A stretch of 64,000 nucleotides of DNA from Pseudoscleropodium purum (taxonomy: Eukaryota > Streptophyta > Bryopsida > Hypnales > Brachytheciaceae), in NCBI GenBank assembly GCA_963969395.1, contig OZ017797.1, positions 37,324,001 to 37,388,000 of the forward strand, written 5' to 3'. Below the pieces are notes generated by a model. It worked only from the letters and a program-made list of their open reading frames with translations, was not told the DNA's origin and ran no database searches. A program made the position numbers and the translations under genes. The stretch's first letter is position 1. Each line of letters opens with the position of its first letter. Positions 13,121 through 25,090 of this stretch are shown piece after piece.

Positions 13121-13299
13121 AGAAACGGGGAAACTTAAGAAGACGGATGTCATCGCACACTTTCTCGTGCACACCTCGTCTAGATTTCGTTTACACTCGT
13201 CCGGACCTCGTCCTTACCTTGTCCTCCAACGGCTAATTAGGGTCAGCCACGTGGCTTTCAATATTGCAATTTTAAGGTCTATGCACCCACAATTGGAGC

Positions 13300-13570
13300 A
13301 AACTAATTACAATTGAGAACTAGTGTGCCCTATGCTGTTGCCACAACAAAAAAATAAAAGTAAAGTAAAAGTAATTTTCTAATTTTTTAGTTCATAAAAA
13401 AAAATTTGAATTCAATATTTTTTTCTACCATAAATAGGAACACCACAAAACAAAGGCTCTGCATCCCTCCTTTGCAAACAACTTTCCAATGTTATGACAA
13501 ATGCAACGGAGGGAAACACAGTTTTGGAAATTTCATTGTCATTGTAACAAACAAAACAAACAACGTAACT
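13300..13570 (-). repeat. Promoter-side repeat, copy upstream of the recombinase-fold gene
   Basis: Read on the minus strand, this segment runs TTTTGTTTGTTA, then GGAGGGATGCA, then TTGTGGTGT, then a block of AAAAAATTA and ACTTTTACTTT, and ends near GGCACACTAGT. The same order of words occurs twice at 31.62-32.06 kb, upstream of the SAM-domain gene, in the same orientation relative to the downstream gene. It is a dispersed repeat of about 200-270 bp. No TIR or target-site duplication was identified. Confidence 0.65.
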
Positions 13571-14493
13571 TAAAATAGAATTTACTATAAAACTTAGTCT
13601 AAGTTTTGTTTAGTATCGCTCCGTGTATTATACATTCAAAATGAGTGGATGAAATCCCAATGAGCAAACATGAATGATGTAGTGTCTTCTATATACTACA
13701 ATTCTATAAAACTTTAAATAAAAAATAATTTCAAACTAAATGAATTCTAAAGGTAACCAACACGTATAGACTCAGTTGTTAAGGCACATTTTATAATTAC
13801 TTCCCAAATCACCTATGTGTTTTTTTGAGCCATAGTGATTTGAACATTTTATTGCTTGGTGTTGGACATAATTTTAGACCCACCTCCATTGGTATTGTAA
13901 AAAAATTGATAAATGTATGCTTCACAAAATTATTTATAGAGGAAAATGTAGAAAATATTAACTTGAATGGAATTTCAAGATTCTTAATGAATTAAAGACT
14001 TGTGATTTCATTTAGTGTCATAGCTAGATGATCTATAGGTTGCAATTTGAATTGTTGTTGCATCTACTTTGGATAAATTGAAGATATTTGTTCTAATACA
14101 CAATTAATAGAAATCATTTTAATTTGTATTAGGCAGATGCTTGATTTGTTTTTATTTGTATTTCACTACAATCTTTCTGAGTATGAGAAATTAGTTTGTA
14201 AAGGTTGAATATAAGAAATTTGTTTGGATTGTAGGTGATTTTATACGATATGGCAGTGATAGTGTGATACCAAAATTTTAGAATTGTATTAAAAATTTAA
14301 GGTGTAAGCAATTGCCTTCCCATCTTTTTATCCCCTCACCAAGCATAGTTTTGTACTTAAAATTCCTAAAGAATGTGCCATGCTCATCAACATCCACAAA
14401 TATTGTTTTGGCTCTAAGCAACTCTTTAAAACTAGAAAGTGCCTCAAATCAAATGAGTGTGATCTAGAGTTTTAGAATCATAATAGATTAGTA
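13571..14493. other. AT-rich intergenic DNA, no gene seen
   Basis: No credible open frame, RNA gene or bounded repeat was recognised between the promoter-side repeat and the first of the TIR elements. Confidence 0.5.
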
Positions 14494-15213
14494 GGTGATT
14501 GCAAGAAACACATGTTGATTTGGTTGCATTTTTTTAGTAGTCATGCTTAATTTTTTTTAGTACTTTAAAATTAGAAAAATAATTTTTTAAATGAAAAAAT
14601 ATCCATTGTTTAAATCTTTAAGATGAAGGTAAACCAATGGAAGGATATAGAATTTTTTTTTCTAAATAGGGAACTAGAAAAGTAACAAATCTCAAGAAAA
14701 TAGATACTTTTGAATGTTTTTATTTGTAAAAAATAGTAGTGAAAAATTAATTTAAAATTTAAATCAGCCATTTGTAACAATTCTATAGAGATGGTTATTT
14801 ACCAAAAGAACCACCTAAATAATAGTTTGCATGTTTTGAGTTGCAAGTTGAAAGAAGCTTACTTTGTGGACTTACATACAACATACAAATAACTACTTTT
14901 AGAATTCCTTTGAAAAGTAGTGGCTACTCTACTAAATGACCATTCCTACCAAATTCCAGCCCTAAATTTGTTTTTATTGGTCTAAAATGATTATCTCCCT
15001 AATTAGCAAGTGCAATATAAAATTGACCATTTTTTTTGGATATTAAAACAATTTTGAAAAATAGAGAAAAAAATTAGGCTTCAATCATGAGTTTCGCTTA
15101 CCTATAAATTTTGAGTCTTTTGGAGCTATAACACAAAAGTTATGGTCAAAAAACAAATCAACACTCAAAGTGTTATAGAAAATAGACAATACAAATTTTC
15201 CTAGCAATCAACC
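14494..15213. mobile_element. TIR element, GGTGATTGCAAGAAA family, copy C (degenerate)
   Basis: The left end GGTGATTGCAAGAAACACATG matches the left ends of the elements at 18778 and 19824. The right end closes with GCAATCAACC, a decayed inverse. The interior shares long stretches with copy A, such as the run AGAAAATAGATACTTT preceded by a GAACTAGAAAA-like word and a GAAGGTA word. It is 720 bp, shorter than the other two copies. No protein-coding capacity was seen, so it is a non-autonomous DNA transposon relic. The superfamily is not assigned because no clean target-site duplication was found. Confidence 0.6.
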
Positions 15214-18200
15214 TTCATTTTCTATTTCAAATCATTTTAAAAAAAGTCAAGAAAACATGAATGTATCCTCCTTAGAATATAATTCTATGTTTGATCTTTT
15301 GAAGGTGAAATAAAATTTTCTTTTAAGGATTTCAAATATGGCTAAAAATTTTTTATTCAAAAATTTATTTTTTAAATTTAAGAATATTTTAGAAGTAATC
15401 ATGCATACTATATAAAATAGAAAAAATTTAAATTAATCAATTCTACATTGAATAGTAGTTTACAAAATAAGCTTCTTTTTGCTTGTATTTTGAAATGTAG
15501 AGAAATACATTTTGATGGTTTAATAGTTGTTATAAGTATAATTTTTTTTAGAATTCTTTTCCTATTATTTACAAATTAAAATGTCTAATTTCTTAATTTC
15601 TTAGGATTTTGTACTATTTTTTCTTTCTTGCTTAAAGATTTATTCTATTATTGATTTTCTTGGAGAACAGTCTTGTTAACCCCTAAATGTCCAAGGCATT
15701 GTATTTTAGTATTGACAAAACTTTGATGTTATATAAAATCTTATCAAAATACTGCTTTTGGGATTTTCTTATTTGATTGAATATCCTTTAAAGTTGATCT
15801 TAAGCATCAAAAATTTAGTTTTGAAAAAAAAATGTTTATGATTTTTTTATTGAAGATTTTGTGCAAGAATATTCATTGCAAATCTTGATTTTTTAGTGTT
15901 AAAGACACATGAAGATGAGCCTCAAATACATTGGACTATGAGAGAAAAAATCACGTTGGAAATTCATTTCAATTTTTTTAGTAGATTTCAAGAAGTCAAA
16001 AATAGATAATGGTTTAGCATGCTATGTCCTCCAGTCTCATATTTTTTTCATGACTTCAATTTTAGATTTGACATGTAAGAAATGGATTAAAATACTTCAA
16101 ATCACTTTCACAATTTTAACACCCTCTTCATCAAGCCACATTTGAGGTTTATTATAAGATTAAACTGCATTTAATTACTACCACAGCTAGGTAAAGACTC
16201 CAATTTGGGGATGAAAATTAATAGATGTAAATAAAAAGCAAGGCAAATGACACTAAAAAATTGGCATTTTAAAAATAGTCAAAGAGATAAATGGCATGGT
16301 TTTACTTTTTGAAGTAAGCGAAGCCTTGTCATTTTTCCGATTGATGTCACTTTAGGAACCTATATAGATGGCAAAAATTCCCTAAACCATAATATGATGT
16401 ATATATATATATATATACACCACGTTCAATAATAATATCTTATGTTAGATGAATCCTACATTCTACATATAATTTATAACAATTGATATCCTATATACAA
16501 TATTTTCAATGTTTTATATCCTACATTACTAGTATATGAGATACAATAATATAAAAAGTAAAAAACATACTTAATAATTCTACTAAAATTCTATAGAAAG
16601 TTAAGGTTATCTTTTGAAAAAAGTTTTCAATGAATTTTTCTAAATTTTCTTTCACAACTTTATGAAATGCCATAAGGTAATTGCACACTATGGTACACAA
16701 AGTCTTCTTACCTATGAGATTTTTTTCATTGAGATTTAAATTTAGAATTTTAATATTTTAATATTTTCATTTCCCTCCCTCCCTTCCTCTTGTAATTTTT
16801 AGAAACCAACTTATTTGACAATCAATATGGGACAATTCATCCCATATCTGTATCCGATAGTGTATCCATATCCGGTATTAATTTTAAATATTAGATTAAA
16901 TCCCACAAAATCAAAGGCTTGTAATTTCTTGAGAAATCAATGGCAATTTCAAGGATAAGCATTTAAAAAAATCAATAGCTTGTAAATTTTTTCAGAAAGG
17001 ACAGGGGGCAAATAATGCAAACTAAGAGGTGGTACACCTCTTTTTAGTAAATAGTTTCATTGTATACTTGAGGTGCATAGAAATGCTTGATTTGCACTAC
17101 TTGTGTATCAAATTTTGATATTTGCTCAAAAAAGTATATGACCATACTATCCTTTTTTGCCATGGATAATTCATGACTTTCAACAAAAAAGATTCAAGAC
17201 AAATCTACCCTCACAACAGATATAGAAATTACATTTAAAGAAACAAAAGTACAATATATGTATTTTTGTAGCCTTAAAAATCCAATCTAAGGTTTTTAAC
17301 TTCAAAGTCCAATACAAAAATTCAAAAAAGTCCAAAATAATAGGAATATGAAAAATATAATCTTTACAATTGTGATGACCTATATTAATAAAATCTCAAT
17401 AGTATTTTTCAATGAGATTTCAAAATTTAGTGTGTGTGATCCACCAACACAATAATCTACATATGATATTGTTGTATTTTATTTTCCTATATGACTCAAA
17501 ACACATCTAGTTTAAAGAAATTCATTTCAATTTTAAAATAGTTTAGGGTATAAGCTATTTTAAAAAGTCTTTGGGCATTCAAGGGTTAATATTCTTTGTG
17601 GTGTTAGTATTTTTTATTTTAAAAAATGATTTTTCTAATTTTAAAGTGCTTCAAAACAAATCACTAGTATTAGCAAAAAACACAACAATACTACAATCAT
17701 TATTTGGAAGCAATTATTTTTTGTTTACTTTTGAAATGTTTATGTCAAGGGGGCTTACAAGCTATGCGGTCATGCGGTGTAATGATTTTGTTGTTACAAA
17801 GTTATATTTTTGAAAATTTATAGTTACTCTTTGTAAAAGATAATATTAAAAAATTCAATCTTCAACATTAGTGACAATATGTGAAAAATTTGAGTTTATA
17901 GTTACTAGTAATAGAAGTTGTGACTTATATGAGTACATTTATAAAATGATATCAAGGTGACACTTCCTTTGGCTTGAACCTCTCTTCAAGACCACTTATG
18001 CATATGGAATAAAAGTTAATTCTATACACATCTAAACTAGGAAAATAAAAGTATTTACAAACTCTATGATATAACTCTCTTTGGGTGTAAATTTTTTAGT
18101 ATCAAGCACATGGGAGATTTTAATTTTTTTGAGTAGTAGTCATGTAGTCTTGGTAGCCCTTCACTCTCAAAAAATTTCCACCTCAAATCAAATGATCATT

Positions 18201-18777
18201 CATGACAGATATTTTTGAAGTTTATCAAAACACTCTTGAATATAGCATTGTGACAAAAAAATTTGGGTCCTCTCTAGATAAGAGTGCAAATACATGTAGA
18301 AGAAGTTTTTACTTAATGGTATTTACAACTAAACCATGTTGAAAAATGTAGTAGCTTGGAAGTCATTGAAATTGATGTGAAAGTAAATAAAAATCCTAAA
18401 TTGTTTTGAGGTTCTACAAGTGGGGCAAAAAGATGTTTGCTAGATCAAGAAAAAAAATCAAAAGATCTTCTTAAATTTTGTCCTAATATTTTACTATTTT
18501 ATTGGGTTATTGCCTTGTTGACATAGAGGTGAGCATTGAAAGGTTTCTTAAGACTCTCTATTATTGCCTTTTTGCAATGTTTAGTAGATTCTTGAGGTGT
18601 CATTCTATCTTCTTTCTACTATTGGTAAAAATTTGTAGGATTGCTAACCTATTAGGGGTATTTAAAAAGTGAAGATGAAAAATTGATCAAAGTAATATTT
18701 CAAAACATCTCTCATGAAATGTAAGGGAGTTTTATGAGATAATCTAATAGAATTTATCATTAGAATTACCATTAATA
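15214..18777. other. AT-rich intergenic DNA with a short TA microsatellite
   Basis: About 3.5 kb without a credible gene. A (TA)n run lies near 16.40-16.42 kb. Open frames such as 17571-17813 are AT-driven and lack any coding signature. Confidence 0.5.
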
Positions 18778-19813
18778 GGTGATTGCAAGAAAGACATGCC
18801 AATTTTTGTAGCATTTTGCACAATATTCATGATTTTTTGGGGAGAACTTTATAATTAAAAAAAATGGAAAAATGGAAAAAAAAATGTTTAATGTATACAC
18901 CTTCAAGAAGAAGGTACTCTAGGAAGGAAAAATATAAAAAATTTACTAAATAGGATAACTAGAAAAATGCTTAATCTTAAGAAAATAGATACTTTGACAA
19001 TTTAATTGTAAAAACTAGGGAAAACAATTTTAAGAAAAAATAAAAATGGGGGATTTGGGAGAACTATATGATGAATAAAAGAATGATCTTATGACCATTT
19101 TCAATTTTCAAAAGTGCATACGCAAAGTAACTCTATTAGCATGTATGTGGAGGACATAAATAATGTTTTTTTCAATGACCTCTAGTAGGCACATGCCTAA
19201 CTAGTGAGGAAGTAAGGTAGGAGGTCCATAAATGGACCATATAAGGGCTTGAACTAAATTTTGGAGAGGCTAAGCATCTTGAAACAAATTTCAGTAAATT
19301 TTCCTTGAAAAACAAGTAGAATTGACATCTAACCCAAGTTGTTTCATATTTTTAAACCTTTGTGGAATTAGTTACAAATTTTTGAAGTTGAAAAAAAGTG
19401 GTCATTTGTGGTCATCAGAAGCGACCACCTCTTGAAATGTGCATAATTGATACATTGAAGAAAGCAAAATGTACCTCTAAATCAAGATCACTTTTAATGC
19501 CCCATCAAAGTTTGAGTCTCCTACCTTAGATAGTTAGACTATGCAAATTTCAGCTCTAAATTATTCATTTTAGATACTCAATAGTAAAAAAAATCCTTAC
19601 ATCGCAAAGTGTGATAAATTAGCTAAATTGAAATGTAATTATTAATTTTTTTTTGGAAACTTGTGAAAAATAAACAATCTCATTATAACCAAATTAGTCA
19701 TCTTTAATAAAATTTCAAGTACATCCACTTCATTCTCCAAAAGTTATGGCTAGTTTAAACTCTATCACTCTAAATGTGATGCAAAAAAAGATAGGTCTTT
19801 CTTGCAATCATCC
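18778..19813. mobile_element. TIR element, GGTGATTGCAAGAAA family, copy A
   Basis: Terminal inverted repeats are GGTGATTGCAAGAAAGAC on the left and GTCTTTCTTGCAATCATCC on the right. The interior is AT-rich and non-coding, with inverted internal words such as the GGAGGACATAAATAATG block shared with copy B. It ends only ten bases before copy B. Both insertion points are in TAATA-rich sequence, but a clean target-site duplication could not be defined. Confidence 0.75.
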
Positions 19814-19823
19814 TAATCTAATA

Positions 19824-20897
19824 GGGTCATTGCAAGAAACACAGGCTGTTTTGTGTAGCATTTAGAAAAGTCGATTTGTATCCAATGCTACAACTTTTGA
19901 ATTATGAGCCTAATGCCCAAAACAAAAAATCAATTTTTGAAATTTTTGATTGGAATTGTACCTCTTATTTTAAAAAATTTCTTAAAAATCATTTTATATT
20001 TAAAAATCAATTTTGTTACATAGTAATGCTTTTAGATTTAGGGTTTTTATATAGAATACCAATTCAAATGTATGATTTTTGGTTGAAATTTTTGTATTAT
20101 ATTCCTATAGTAGGTAGACATGTTGCTACTAAAGGGCATTAAAAAGACATTATTTTATGCCCTCTACATTTGTGCAAAGAGGCCTCTCTTGCGCACCTAC
20201 TTGTAAATAATTGAAATGGTTTTGAATTCATTTTTTTAGTTAAATATCATCACCAAGATGTCCTCCTAGATTACCAACTTTTAGTTTGGTTGAAAATTTA
20301 TCTTCTTATTTTTGACAAATTAAAATGTCCAACTATATATATATTCTCCACTAGAACTCTATGTCCAAAAATTTGTTTTAGAAAATATAATTTGGACATT
20401 TTAATTCGTAGAAAATAGGAAAATAAATTTTCAATAAAACTAAAAATTGTCAATTGGAAAATACTTCATGATGATGAGATTTGATTAAAAAAATGAGGTC
20501 AAAACCATTTCTAATGTTTACAAGTATGTGCGCAAGGAGGCCTCTTTGCATAAATGAGGAGGACATAAAATAATGTTTTTTTAGATGCCCTTTGGTGGAA
20601 ACATGCCTACCTACTATAGGAATATACTACACAAATTTCAACCAAAAATCATTAATTTGAACTCATATTTAGTATTTAAAACCTTTAAACTTGAAAGTGT
20701 GACATATTAACAAAATTAAAATTAAAAAATAATTTCTTAAAATTAAAAAATAATAATAAATATGATTTCAATTTAGTTAATTAGAAACAAATTTTTTTTT
20801 TTTGGCATTAGGTTTTTAATTCAAAAGTTATAGCAAATGACAAAAAAATTATTCTATTTGTAATGTAAAAACAAGGCAATGTTTCTTGCAATGACCC
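19824..20897. mobile_element. TIR/foldback element, GGTGATTGCAAGAAA family, copy B
   Basis: The ends are GGGTCATTGCAAGAAACAC on the left and GTTTCTTGCAATGACCC on the right. The element is close to a full palindrome. GCAAAGAGGCCTCTCTTGCG near 20.18 kb is mirrored by CGCAAGGAGGCCTCTTTGC near 20.54 kb, and the centre lies near 20.35 kb. The open frame at 19876-20142 falls inside the left arm and has no recognisable domain. The element appears non-autonomous. Confidence 0.75.
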
Positions 20898-20959
20898 AAT
20901 AGAGTTATATGAGTATACCATTATGGTAGTCTAATGGAGTTTGCAGCTTAACTCAGACT

Positions 20960-21885
20960 AAAGGACCAAAGAGCCTTTTTTGGCAACATAATTTTTTGGG
21001 ACAGGTGCATGTGAGCGGAGATTTCCAATTTTTTGGCCCAAATTATATTAGAAGGTGTGGACAAGGAATATCTTTCATGTACACTAAATTTCAAGACATT
21101 TGGAAATATGAGTAAAAAATTATAGACAAATATGTAGTTTGTTTCTCAACTTGGGCAGTCCGGGCAGATTTTTAAAAATCACTTTTTTAAAAATAAAAAT
21201 TTGAAATTAATTTTCTAGATTTATACGTACATAAAAAGCTTTGATTCATTCCATTTTGATCAATGAGTCAAAAGTTATGAGGTGTTTTAGTTTTTGGGCA
21301 GTTATCAATTCTCTACTCCAAAATAAATTTTGAAGTTCTTTATTGAACTCAATTTTCAATATTTTTGGAAAAAAATAAAAGTATTACATGAAGATTTTTT
21401 ATTACAACATTTTAGCCATTGGGATTGACATTTTTCAATTCCATAACTAAATTATTAACAATTTAGTATTTTGATTCATTCTCTACTTCTTTCTACTTAC
21501 TACTTTTTTACTTTATGTTGTACAATTCTAATTGATTTGAAATTTTTCAAGCATGTAGCCAACTTGCCTTGAAAAAAGAATCCAAAGAGTTTCAACCATT
21601 TTGGACATTTTTTCATATAGATGTGTGCTTTTGAAGTGCAACTACTTGGTTTTATGCAAGGCCCAAAAAAGGCTTTTTGTCAATTCAAACGCTAATATCT
21701 TGCAATCTACATAGTGAAAATTTTTGAAATTTTTCCTACATCTTTTTAGATTATTATAATACAAGATCCTACACTTGGATGTGTTCAAAAATGTTTGAAA
21801 TTGTTTTTGGTACTTATCCTAAAAATAATAGTTTTGGAGTGTTTTTGGTGAAAACATAGTCAAGGAATTTTAGGGATTAAAGTTA
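20960..21885 (+). repeat. Long dispersed repeat, copy 1 (uninterrupted)
   Basis: This stretch matches 50190-51588 in the same orientation over most of its length. Shared landmarks include TTTTGGCCCAAATT, CATTTGGAAATATGA, TTTTGATCAATGAGTCAAAA and CATTTTGGACATTTTTTCAT. The copies are diverged but collinear. The second copy carries a 480-bp insertion where this one reads CTAGATTTATACGTACATAA. No coding frame spans it and its origin is unknown. Confidence 0.7.
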
Positions 21886-22994
21886 TTAGGTGATAAAAAA
21901 TGGTTAAATTATTTGAGATGGCAAACTCTATTTCATTTCTTCTATGGCAGATTTTTAAAAACTCCCTCTTCAAAGACTACAATCATTTTTGAGATAAAGC
22001 CATTTGAATTTAATCCACCATCCACTTTTACATTTGTTCACCCAAATACTTCTCTACTTAAACTCTAAAGGTTCATGTATGCTAGAAGTGAATGTGTCTT
22101 GGTCAACCTTGATTGAACTTTTCAATAAAACCATTTTGGGTATTTAATTTAAGCTAAAAAAATAAAGATTGATAAGAAATCTTTCTACTTGATTGATAAA
22201 AAAAGATATAAAAAATTCAAAAAATGATTGCAATTGCAAGCTCTACATGTTAGAATCCAAATAATCATATTTGAATGACATGATTTTCATTCCTATTTTC
22301 TTCTTTTAAAATAAATTTAAAATTTAAATTATAGAATTTAATTTTTTATTCTAATTTTCATTTATGATTTAAAAAAATCCATATTATTCTAGTATATATT
22401 CTAATTGATATAATTTTGCTCCCACCTTTTAACTTTAAAAAATCACAATAATTTGAAAAAATCCTACACAAATAGAAAATACATTTTTTTCCAATAGCAA
22501 AAAATATCAAAATTTCCTACAACAATGAAATAAAAGTTGGATGATTTTGGTTTGATAGTCAAATTTGACTTCAAGGACTTTGCTATGTAGTTGTTTTGGG
22601 TGTAAGAAATAAAAATAGCCAACTAAATGAGAAATTTTTACACTAATTTCCATTGCTACTTGTACCTCTTGAGAAATTTTCAAATAATTTGCATTGTTTT
22701 TCTATTTTTACTTATTTATTTTTAAATTTTGCAACAAAAATGATAACTATTTCAATTTTTCACAAAACAAATTGAAACTTCTTAGTCACATAAATTTCAT
22801 AGTTTCAAGTATTAAAAATAAAGGATTTGTAACCGGGCATCAAAACAACTATTAGAGTGTGCTTTAGTTGCTGCACCGCTTACTGCAGCAATGCACCATT
22901 TTAGTTTATTCGAATGTGAGCTCGAGAATCTTTTGTTTAGTAATATTGAAGTAAAATAACTTGATCAAGGTGTGCCGGAAGAATAAAAATAAAG
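21886..22994. other. AT-rich intergenic DNA, no gene seen
   Basis: No credible open frame or bounded repeat. A small GC-richer patch near 22.86-22.90 kb contains a short hairpin-like word pair (GCTGCACC...GCAGCAATGC). Confidence 0.45.
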
Positions 22995-23890
22995 GTAGTA
23001 AAATTTATATCGTTTGAACTAGCTGAAAATTGCCAAATTAATGGATATTAATTACTCTCCTTTGACGCTAAGTTGGTCAGCACCTAACTAATCAATTCCT
23101 AAGGACCGGGAAGACTGGGACTTGGAACCGATCGCCGAGAGACTAAAATGAACCGAGAGGTTCGTTGTTTAAAAAAAAAAAAAATTGAACCGAGAGACTT
23201 CAGGACTAGCTTGCAATTGAAGACTCCTGAAGCAATTTCGATTCAATTAAATTGGCAATTTAATTTCCGGTTCCTAATTATGTATAAGCAGTTCTTCCTC
23301 ACACTCATAAGTCATAACTAGGCAAGGTACAGAATTTTTAAGTTCAGTAAAATTGTGGTAAAGTTTTAGCTTTGAAAAGGTCCAAGTTGATGAAAAATTC
23401 CAGTTCTATGATGAGAGAGAATTCAACGTCAATTGGGGATATTCCATAAGCCAAAAATTTGTGTAAATCTTCACTAAGGTCTAATTTTCAGGCCACAAAC
23501 TAGTACATATTAATATAGAATTTGGGTTCATGCCATGCATACTGAACCGTTACAAAATAATGGAATTTATCGCACCAAGAATATTGGGACTGGGAACTGA
23601 GAGATTAATTGAAAATGATCTCTAGTAAAAGTTCTGAACACAATTTCGATGTAAATATTATAATGATCGACATGCACAAGCAGTTTTCCCTTACACATGT
23701 AGTCCAGGTTAGGCACAAAAGTTTAGTAAAATTGTAGTGTAATTTACCGTTAGAACTAGCTGAAAATTCCCAAGTTAATGATAATTCTGGACACGTCTGT
23801 GCATGATCACCGTCGACGTTGGTCATCAGGACCTGAACGACTGGCACTTGGAATAGAGAGCCTCATCGATTATGACTCCCACAAAAGGCT
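22995..23890 (+). repeat. Degenerate tandem triplication upstream of the pectate lyase gene
   Basis: Three successive units share the same word order. Each starts near an AGCTGAAAATT-like block (about 23013, 23363 and 23750). Each then has a GGGACTTGGAAC/GGGACTGGGAACT/GGCACTTGGAAT block (about 23.11, 23.59 and 23.84 kb). Units one and two also share AAGCAGTT(C/T)TCC near 23.29 and 23.67 kb. The period is about 350-385 bp. The third unit is partial and runs into the TATA box of the gene. Function is unknown; it could carry duplicated regulatory sites. Confidence 0.65.
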
Positions 23891-23903
23891 CAAACCTGGA
23901 GGG

Positions 23904-23911
23904 TATATAAA
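23904..23911 (+). promoter_or_regulatory. TATA box of the pectate lyase gene
   Basis: TATATAAA sits in a GC-richer context about 1.2 kb before the ATG. Transcription would start near 23.93-23.94 kb and give a leader interrupted by an intron. This is a motif-based call from position and composition. Confidence 0.55.
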
Positions 23912-23929
23912 CGCGCGTGGATCGTCCCT

Positions 23930-25090
23930 TCCGCCAGCCTTGTCTCCACTTCTCTCTTCCCTGTGTGGGGTTGCTCGCTTCCGTCTCCGGCGCTGGCCGC
24001 TCCTCTTGTTTTGCGGTACATGCCCTTCTCTCGCCCGGCCTTCTCCTTCTCTACACAACGCTTCTGGTGTGTGTTGCTGTGCATGTGAAGTCATGGTATT
24101 GCAATTGCTTGTTGTCAGGGTGTTCTAGCTCGTTTTCAATTCACCGGGAGGAAGATTGGTTAGAATTGCAACTAGCTCTTGCTATCTCGACGTGCGTGTT
24201 TGGATGTTGTGGTGTTAAAGAATGCTGGCTTTTTGTGTTTGTGAAACTGCTTTGGAATGCTTCTGTGAATACAAGAGTCCAACTTTTGGCCAATTAAACA
24301 CTCTACTAATGGTTCGATTGTCTGTCATGGTTTTATGTGATAGGGGGCTAACTTTCCTCAGAAGTACGTGTTTTGTACAGTAAGCAGGACGCGCGGGCCA
24401 CCCGATGGAGAAGTTGAATTGTGTCTGCTAGCGTGCTGTAATCTTGTAATCTCAAGTTCGTCTCGTTTGAATTTAGTTCAGGCGATGTTTATATGATGTC
24501 AAAGCTTTAGCTAGCATTTATTAAGTTTCTTGCGATTAAAGTCTGTTGGCGCCTTTTATTATATTTCAGTTATGTGTAACACTATAACCTGTTTTATGTC
24601 GAAGCTTGATATGTACCTTTCCGGAGACTGCTCCGGCCGGAGGATAGAGAGTCGATCTGGCACCCTCCGCTAGAAGCTAACATGATTGTTTTTATCTTTT
24701 ACTTTTGCGGTTCGATAGTCCCATGCTATGTAGATACAGACGATCGATGTTCTGTACATCGATCGGTGTTCCTTCGAGTGACCGGTGTTCAAGTCCTATA
24801 ACATTATCGCGTCTGACGTGACTGTCTTTGGTTTACTGCAAACATCTGTCTTGAACTGAAGCGTCTTGAGTTCGATCAGCACAACATGATCTCTCTTTTC
24901 GCTTATGCCGTGGAAGTCTGGTTTAGCAATTGCAAGGGAAAGCTTCTAACTTACTGCTGTAAGTACTGCCGATAGTCCTTTTGTACGAAAGCTAGGATTG
25001 ATTTATACTCAATCATGGCATCTGCTTTCCTTTTCTGTGTGCAGTGTGAGTTTCCTGAGGAGTGACCAGCTAGCTAGACAGTCGGCGACG
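23930..25090 (+). other. 5' leader of the pectate lyase gene with probable leader intron
   Basis: A C/T-rich segment with TCTCC and CTTCTC words follows the TATA box, as is typical of a plant leader. A strong acceptor TTCTGTGTGCAG ends at 25044 and starts the exon that holds the ATG at 25091. The matching donor was not pinned down. Open frames here, such as 23917-24297, look non-coding. Confidence 0.45.

Noticed and set aside
16398..16424. Alternating TA run as a promoter TATA region
   Set aside because: It is a simple (TA)n microsatellite with no gene nearby.
23917..24297. 126-codon plus-strand open frame rich in Leu, Cys and Ser downstream of the TATA box
   Set aside because: It lies in the leader of the pectate lyase gene, has no domain or splice-supported extension, and its composition follows the C/T-rich leader DNA.
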